This document shows positions 58,401 through 64,000 of a stretch of DNA of 64,000 bases, piece after piece (positions within the stretch are counted from its first letter, which is position 1; every line of letters begins with the position of its first letter). Under the pieces are notes generated by a model. That model saw nothing but the letters and a program-made list of their open reading frames with translations, had not been told where the DNA came from and made no database searches. Source of the stretch: Chelydra serpentina (lineage: Eukaryota; Chordata; Testudines; Chelydridae); NCBI GenBank assembly GCA_037349315.1, contig JBAIAC010000035.1:5966501-6030500 (forward strand). Direction: 5' to 3'. The position numbers were made by a program, and so were the translations under genes.

Positions 58401-60180
58401 AGTTAAGGAGACGTCCCGTTTCCATCACCTTTGCGTCACCAGAGCAGGGGTGCAGGATCTGACCCTATACATGGAAAAAACCTACTGGGATCATTTATTC
58501 CATTTCCCTGACAGTGCAGGAGAGAGTCCTCAGATCTGTAATCTCAGACTAGATCATTAGTGAAGATGGCTGCAATGGCTAACCGAACACACAACCATCG
58601 CTACCAACTTGTAACCAAACTGCCAAGGAAAATATAAGGGAAAGTGAGGAGGAGGATGCATGTATCAGAAACTTCAGGCACCAGGCTCACCACTGCCCAG
58701 GGTTCTGGGTAAGTGAAAGCACTCTGAAAACTAATGGGAAGAAGTCACAGTAATTTAATATTATGACCCACATTCTGCTCTGAGTTACTCCATAGAACCC
58801 CATTAGCTGGGGTTAGATAAGAGATTTATTCTGAAGACGGAGGCAGGAAAGGAATGGGTGCAAGCCACTGAGCACTGCTTTACAAAGAAGTAGTCTATGG
58901 AAGAGCAGAAGCCTGGAGCAACTGGAAAGCCCCAGAGACACCAGCATGCTGACCCTATTCTTCCTCTTTTCCTCTAGGGTGAATTGCTCTGAGTATTTCC
59001 CCATTTTCTTGGCTGTTCTCTGGCAGGCTGGCCTCTTCTTCCACCAAGGTGAGACTGGCCAGTTTAGTTGGTTAAATGTGGGGGAGGAGGAATGCTGGAT
59101 CTGTTTAGCTCCATGTGTCCGCTATGTGCTGGCCCGGTGGGCAGAGTCAACAGGACTTGCTTCCTCAGCTCTGTGGCAAAATTGCACCCGCAATAGAGAG
59201 GGAACAGTCAGGATCTTCCCTGGAGGCTTTAGCCTTAGAGGGACAAGCTGGTCAAAAAGTTCCAAAAAGCCTTTGGTGTCAGCTACAGTAATTTGTCTCC
59301 TCTTGATTGCAGGTCTGACTGCTGCTTTGGGCCTGCTTTATCTCTACTCCCGCTACCACTATTTTGTGGGGTATAAGGAGTCCTCCTTGGGAAGGTAATG
59401 GAGCCTTGCTGTGGTGGGGCATGGGCTTCTTCTTTTGGGGTCTTGGGCATGGGATTTAAAGCACTTGGGGTGTGGAAGACTTTGGTTTCTGAGACTACTG
59501 TCCTTCTGCCTATTCAGGATGCAGCAGGATCCCTACCTCTGTTAGAAAGATCAGCATGAATCAGAACTGCCAAGAGTTCTCTTCCCTGGAATATAAAAAT
59601 ACAGTTAGGGCTGATTAAGGGAATTAGAGCCCACAGAGATTTATAGGGCTGTCTTTAACATCACGATGTCATGGCAGGTGTTTGATGAGTACTGTGTTAA
59701 ATATTATAGGGGGCCAGAAGTTATTAATATGGGCTTGGATATAGGATTAGGGCTAAGTGTACAGAAGAGACACAAGGAGTTTTCTGCTTCCTGGGGTTCT
59801 GAACTTCCCCTGATCATATGCGGTATTTGTGTGTGCACGGGCATGCACCTGGGGTGAGCTAGCACAAGGGGGAGGAACTTAGCACAGATGGGAGCGTTCT
59901 AACCAAGCCCTCCCTTCTAGAGGGCATAGGGAGGTGTGAATGGGAGTCTGATGGGTTTCACTATACCCTCTCCCCACTTCTCTCTGTCGAGGTATATTAT
60001 TCCCCTTATGAGAGGCCAATGCTTCAAAGTCTGAGCACTCTGTCTCCCTCCAGGTTAACCCCAATGTATTTCAGCGCTGGAGTTCTCTGGATTCTTATCG
60101 GACTTGCAGCCGTTGGGATCTTGCATTTCTTGCTCTCTCACTATGTGGGGATGAATGTCCTTCTGTTCATTAGCTTGTGA
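52345..60180 (+). CDS. LTC4S: Leukotriene C4 synthase, coding span over 5 exons
   Basis: LTC4S is an integral membrane MAPEG enzyme of the nuclear envelope/ER that joins glutathione to leukotriene A4. Exons 52345-52402, 57580-57679, 58978-59048, 59313-59394 and 60054-60180 give 438 nt, so 145 residues; human has 150. Sizes 58/100/71/82 for exons 1-4 equal those I recall for human. Residues 42-56 fit the FLAP/GST2/LTC4S signature ([15 protein letters not shown]). Arg30, Arg51, Asn55, Glu58, Tyr59, Arg90, Tyr93, Tyr97, Arg104 and Trp116 sit at the human positions; Arg104 is the glutathione-activating residue. Four hydrophobic spans are visible. The C terminus (after 130) is hydrophobic and lacks the basic human tail. 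Confidence 0.96.
52790..53680. repeat. DNA-transposon-type repeat with G-rich minisatellite, LTC4S intron 1
   Basis: Begins AGAGTTGCCAACTTTCTAAT and ends ATGCCTGGCAACACT, partly inverted ends. Between about 52960 and 53540 the sequence is irregular tandem copies of a roughly 35-45 bp G-rich unit (GGGGTGCAGGAGGGGGCTC, TGGGGT variants). It is strongly purine-biased; ORFs on the plus strand here are compositional. Confidence 0.75.
54132..54390. repeat. Harbinger-like MITE
   Basis: GGTGGTCTACACCTAAAACT, AAGTCGACCTAGCTATG and TTAGGTTGACCTA pair internally. The right side has TGTCTAGACTACAGCGGCGT and CTGTAGCGCTTGTAGTTATA. This is the style of the short GTCTACAC-type MITEs seen elsewhere in the window. 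Confidence 0.6.
55111..55415 (+). mobile_element. hAT-type element, 5' end only
   Basis: Starts CAGGGGTGAAAGTAACTTCA, then GCAGGGCCTTGACCGGAAGG and a GC-rich body with repeated GCGGCTGGGAG blocks. No right terminus was found. Confidence 0.6.
55794..55956. mobile_element. Short inverted-repeat MITE with CG/CA palindrome
   Basis: Ends CACTGTTCCCTCTAAGCTG / AATTAGAGGGAACATTG are inverted repeats. The interior has GCGCGTGTGCGCGCGCACAC, a self-complementary alternating purine-pyrimidine tract. No target duplication is clear. Confidence 0.65.
56715..56880. repeat. Foldback dispersed repeat
   Basis: GGGCCTGATTCTTATTTACA at the left is inverted at the right as TAAATGAGAATCAGGTC, and AAGGGGTCTTGTAAA pairs with AGAAGACCCCTTTT. 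Non-coding MITE. Confidence 0.6.
57196..57264 (+). repeat. Very short retroelement-like insertion with 13-bp target duplication
   Basis: The 69-bp insert (AGAGGGGTAGCCGTGTTAG...) is flanked by an exact 13-bp duplication TCTTGAAAATATC at 57183-57195 and 57265-57277. The insert ends with an inverted copy of its own segment: GAAGCGACAAAGGG then, after 12 bases, CCCTTTGTCGCTTC. Variable-length duplications of this size suggest target-primed insertion rather than a cut-and-paste transposon. Confidence 0.8.
57580..57679 (+). CDS. LTC4S: LTC4S exon 2
   Basis: 100 nt; acceptor TTTGCAG and donor GTAAGACC. It encodes [19 protein letters not shown], then the start of the MAPEG signature with FERVFRAQ. 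Ser36, phosphorylated by p70S6 kinase in the human enzyme, is kept in ISPP. Confidence 0.96.
58978..59048 (+). CDS. LTC4S: LTC4S exon 3
   Basis: 71 nt; acceptor CTCTAG and donor GTGAGACT. It encodes [20 protein letters not shown], then FHQ: the glutathione-contacting Asn55, Glu58 and Tyr59 and most of helix II. Confidence 0.97.
59313..59394 (+). CDS. LTC4S: LTC4S exon 4
   Basis: 82 nt; acceptor TTGCAG and donor GTAATGGA. It encodes [20 protein letters not shown], then KESSLG: helix III with Arg90, Tyr93 and Tyr97. The codon for catalytic Arg104 is split across the exon 4/5 junction. Confidence 0.97.
60054..60180 (+). CDS. LTC4S: LTC4S exon 5, terminal
   Basis: 127 nt to TGA at 60178-60180; acceptor CTCCAG. 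It encodes [20 protein letters not shown], then [22 protein letters not shown]. Trp116, which contacts the lipid end in human LTC4S, is present. The last 15 residues are hydrophobic and unlike mammals. Confidence 0.95.
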
Positions 60181-60529
60181 AAGGAGCATCTCCTCCTTGG
60201 ACAACACCCCCCTTTCTTGGCCCCTCTGAATGTGTCCCCTTCCCGCTTCATTAGGTCCACATAGTCGGTCTCCGGCATGCTTCCTATGCCTGCTAACCGA
60301 ATGGCTGTGCATAGTACTGCCCTCTAGTGGTGTAATGTCAGACACACTCAGTGTCTACATTCTAAGCACTTCACCCTCCTGACCAAGAGTCCAGTCCTGC
60401 TCCTATTGAAATCAATGGAAGTTTGTCACTAATGTCCATGGCAGTTGAGCCCAAGTGGCAAGGGAATGGAGCTGTTTTGTGTCCCTGTTTGTGGCAGCTA
60501 ATGGTCATGGCTGCATTCTGCATCTCTGG

Positions 60530-60930
60530 GTGTGTCTACGTTTTGAGCTGGGGATGTGATCCCCAGCTTGAGGAGACATCCCCATACTAGCTCTGACTGA
60601 CCTCGTGCACTAAAAAGTAGCCAGGGTGGTGCAAGCAGCAGGAGGGACTAGCTATCCTGAGGGTGTTTCCGTCAGAGACCATAGCTATGTCCTCAGGATG
60701 GCTGGCTTCTAGGGTGACCAGACAGCTAGTGTGAAAAATTGGGACAAGGGGTGGGGGGGGGGTAATAGGAGCCTATAGAAGAAAAAGACCCAAAAATCGG
60801 GACTGTCCCTATAAAACTCGGGACCCTACTGGCTTCTCCCATTGCTCACACTGTGGCAGCTACTCTCTAGTTCTAGCATGCTGGCTTGATCAGAGCTACC
60901 ACAGGTATGTCTCCTGGAGCTGGGAATCAC
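60530..60930. repeat. MITE interrupted by a later hAT insertion
   Basis: The outer element has GAGCTGGGGATGTGATCCCC near 60545 and AGCTGGGAATCACACTCCC near 60918, inverted relatives, and begins near GTGTGTCTACG. It is split by the hAT MITE at 60710-60828. Confidence 0.55.
60710..60828. mobile_element. hAT MITE, TAGGGTGACCAG family, copy 3
   Basis: Starts TAGGGTGACCAGACAG and ends GGACCCTA. Exact 8-bp duplication CTGGCTTC at 60702-60709 and 60829-60836. It inserted into an older MITE. Confidence 0.86.
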
Positions 60931-62279
60931 ACTCCCAGCTCTAGGGTGAAAACACCCTATGTGGGTAGCTGAGGATGGTAATGGATGCAACCCCACATGG
61001 CTACTATGTGCCTACAGTCTCGCATATCAGGTACAGTGCTCTTCTGTTTTGGGTCTAGTTTGCCAAATCCACTGCTATTTTGAAAGCTGCTTGGATCCTT
61101 TTCCATTGTGGAGTGTTTCTCCAGAGGTGGTTCAGTCTTGAGGACTTCGAGATACAAAATCCCAATGTCTAGTCCCTGCTCTCCAAATGATTCTCCAGGA
61201 TTTGGGGCAAATCGTTTATTCCTCTCAGGCGTATTGTCTCATAAACAAAATGAAGCTATTGCCTAAAATGTACTTATTTTCCACTGGTGCTGTGAAGCTT
61301 CATTAGTTAATATTTGTGCAGTGCTTTAAAAACATAAAGCGCTGGCTAAGTGCTACCTGTTACTCACTATTTAAAAACTCATTAATTCAGAGTTCAGGGT
61401 AACTGGCTGGCCATGCCTGTACCCTTTCTGAGTGTTTGAGTAAACCTATATTTAAACTCTGAAAACAAGCCCATAGAGAGCTGTGGTACACACCAGCCCC
61501 ACCCCACAACCTTAACTCTGCCCCTTGAAGCTGGCAAGAGTCACTGGAGATATACTGTAAGTAGGCTTCAGCCAGGGCAGCTCTCTAATAAGTAGATGTG
61601 AGGAATGTGGCATTTCACGTGGTATGGTGCCCTACAGAAGTGTATTCACTCATTCATTTGCAGGCACTCCCCAGCTACCCATCACTGTGTTAAGGACAGT
61701 TTTAATGACTGGTGCAAGGAGTACATTGCAGCAGAGTGATACAGTGCTGGGGTGTCTGGGGCACCACTCAAAGAGGGCAGACTTAAACTTGTGGGGCAGG
61801 GACTGGTATGTACCTTAACTCTGCATTCCCTGGTTTTCAGAGGTGCACTCAATGCCTGGAAGGGTGGGAGGCGCTGACGGTCACCCTTAACTCCGCGTGA
61901 ATAAAATATTTTTGGACAATGAATTTCCCCCTTTTTGAAGAAGTGGTGGTAGTAGTGGGGGGCATGACTAGGGAGCGCTGGAGGGATGGTACATGAGGAG
62001 GCTTCCTCGGAACACCCCACTGGCCCTCGGCTACCAGCTCTATCCTCCTTCACACCATTTTTTCCAAGGAACTAGAGCACTTAGAAAGGAGACAGTGACA
62101 AGTGTAAACCTTTGGGCTGTCATTTGGATGAACGATTGTAAATAGTTAAAAATGCTGCTTGTGTATTTTTCAGGATAAACATAAGTTGCTGTTTTATGTG
62201 GGTGCCAGGTGGGTTCAATGGCCACCGTGAGCCACCCACATACTCTGACACAAATGACTTACTCTGGCTCTTACATTGT

Positions 62280-62395
62280 TCTTGTAGCCATGTCAGTCCC
62301 AGGTTATTAGAGAGACGAGGTGGGTGAGGTAATATCTTTTATTGGACCAGCTTCGGTTGGTGAGCGACACAAGACGTTACCTCAGCCACCTTGTT
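62280..62395 (+). repeat. Partial copy of the 22541 foldback family
   Basis: Reads GTAGCCATGTCAGTCCCAGG, then GAGGTGGGTGAGGTAATATC and TTTTATTGGACCAGCTTCGG then TTGGTGAG, matching the minus strand of 22680-22770. It then turns back with TTACCTCAGCCACCTTGT. Confidence 0.7.
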
Positions 62396-64000
62396 ACTCA
62401 GGCTCATCCATTTGGCTTGAGCCACACTGTAGATCCAACTTCTACCCTGAATAACTTCTAAAAATACTGCTTCCCCAAAGGGGCAGTGGGTGCCAGATGC
62501 AAGCTGAGATCAGCCTCAGGATTTCAGCTGGCATATGTTTGGGGAAGATCAGAGCCATAGGTGAGCCCTAGTTGTATGCAAAAAAAATATGAAATCCAGA
62601 GAGATATGACGACTGCATTCCTGTATGTCTCTTTAACCAAAAGCTCACTGTCGTAACGCTGTTTTGTTTGATATATACATGGCAAGGATTTGTAAACCTA
62701 TTAATACTTCCTTACTAAATAAATAATATAGAAAGAGTGTGTGTATAAATAAAAACTATAAAATGTTGATGTCACGTGATTTAAGTAAGGTTTTATATCA
62801 GGAAATCTTTGTCCTAACAATCTAAACTTTGTACCACTAACCCTATCCTGGACCTTGGTGAAGCACAGCAGTTTTCAAGGCACCCAAAGTAAGCATGTGG
62901 ATTTTAAAACACTTAGAAAAATTGGCTGTCAAAAAGTAAACTAGGCTCAACCTTACCTCCAGTGGTGCTGCTGTCACCCCACTGTAATAACCGGTACAGT
63001 ACATTCTTGCTCCTCCGCTGAGGCCGTCACTTGAATGTTTTTTAGTTAGGCATTTACTGTTTAATTTCTTGAGAGCCATGCTCTCTCTCAGGACCACGCC
63101 TGAGAAAGGCATTCTCCTTGTGGTCACTTAATGGCTTTTCTTTTTCCTGGGAAATGCCTTGGCTCACGGATTTAAAAAAGCCTTGAGCGCTCATGAGAAA
63201 AATCTACTTTGAACAGTTCAGGTGGTGATCGGCATATTGATGGCTGTGAAATGGTCTGTTCAGAGCTTTGATAGAACACCCTCTCCTTGTACAGATCGGG
63301 AGACCAAAGGAAAGTTTACAAATATCCCTCTAGAGGGACAATAACCCCATCAGTGAATAACCCCTGTCCCCGTGTGGGAAGGTCTGTAAATCAGACTGAG
63401 TAACTCTATAGCAATTATGTTGTGTTTATTTCAGACATTACCATGCAACCATATGTATGTAAACCAGCCTCAATGAAAATACAGGAGGAGAAAAAAAATA
63501 AAATAATTTGCGGTGCATTCTTCAAGTCCACCTGCAGCCCAGAATAATAAAACCTGACTGGCTGTTTGGTCTTCAGCAAATTACATGACATCTCTGCCTC
63601 CCTTTTTCTACCTGAAAACAGGGCGACTTTTTATCGCCCAGAGGAGGGGTTTTGTGAGGCTTTATAAATTAGAGCCTGATTGCCAGAGGCACTGAGCACC
63701 CGCAGCGGTTGACTTCATCTGGTGTTCTGGAGGCTCAGCCCCTCTGAGAGTCAACCAACCCCAAAGGATCAGCTTTTGGAGAGCTCAGCACTCATGCTTA
63801 TGGCCAGATTTTCAAAAGAATCCAGTGTGCTGAGCTCTTTTGAAAACCAGACCCTGAATCTCAGTACTGTAGCTTTAAAAGACAAAAGCACTATATATGT
63901 GTTCATATTATCAGTTACAAGGGGGACTCCACCTCATTTCCACAGTGCAAAAAGCCATTAACATAGCATGCTATCAAATAATAAATCTTACCTAAAGCCC
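62396..64000. other. Right end of window, no gene recognised
   Basis: AT-rich in the middle, with only short ORFs. An old MITE-like stretch may lie at 63660-63860 (GCACTGAGCACCCGCAG, CCAGATTTTCAAAAGA-type blocks). No exon of MGAT4B or SQSTM1, the human neighbours, was identified. Confidence 0.45.

Larger units (their letters stand above)
60181..61905 (+). other. LTC4S: LTC4S 3' UTR, end uncertain
   Basis: Follows the stop codon. The first plausible AATAAA is at 61900-61905, about 1.7 kb downstream, and the interval contains nested MITEs (60530-60930). A nearer non-canonical signal could be used instead. Confidence 0.3.

Overview
The window looks like cryptodiran turtle nuclear DNA. Three things point there: a tRNA-derived SINE with intact A/B boxes at 33445-33623 of the type known from hidden-necked turtles, CR1 LINE fragments including reverse-transcriptase coding, and a dense population of hAT- and Harbinger-like MITEs and LTRs. 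No prokaryotic or viral gene set is present. Identifications rest on recalled families and on reading the splice sites and frames; no database search was possible.

Two protein-coding genes can be supported, on opposite strands and divergently oriented. CANX (calnexin) fills the left half on the minus strand. Its CpG-rich promoter and non-coding exon 1 lie at about 32.6-32.9 kb, the start codon is at 20991 in exon 2, and 14 coding exons keep one continuous frame to a stop at 4599-4601, giving about 602 residues. A long 3' UTR runs on toward the left edge. The lectin-site residues, both disulfide pairs, the proline-rich arm, the membrane span and the acidic cytosolic tail are all visible. The extreme C terminus differs from the mammalian one.

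LTC4S (leukotriene C4 synthase) lies on the plus strand at 52345-60180 in five exons with the same internal exon sizes as I recall for the human gene. It encodes 145 residues with the MAPEG signature and every glutathione-site residue I could check.

The 20 kb between the promoters and the 11.6 kb first intron of CANX hold mobile elements and unassigned sequence. Several elements have exact target-site duplications: two solo LTRs (44133-44944, 48216-49390) and hAT-type elements at 19705-20070, 33062-33162, 38774-39065, 39551-39714, 42664-44008 and 60710-60828. A third LTR at 9586-10783 has a 4/5 duplication. The 42664 element carries a 101-bp hairpin-containing tandem array that creates long spurious ORFs on both strands. 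CANX makes an ER chaperone and LTC4S an ER/nuclear-envelope enzyme of leukotriene synthesis. They are linked in human too, but nothing here suggests a shared pathway or co-regulation.
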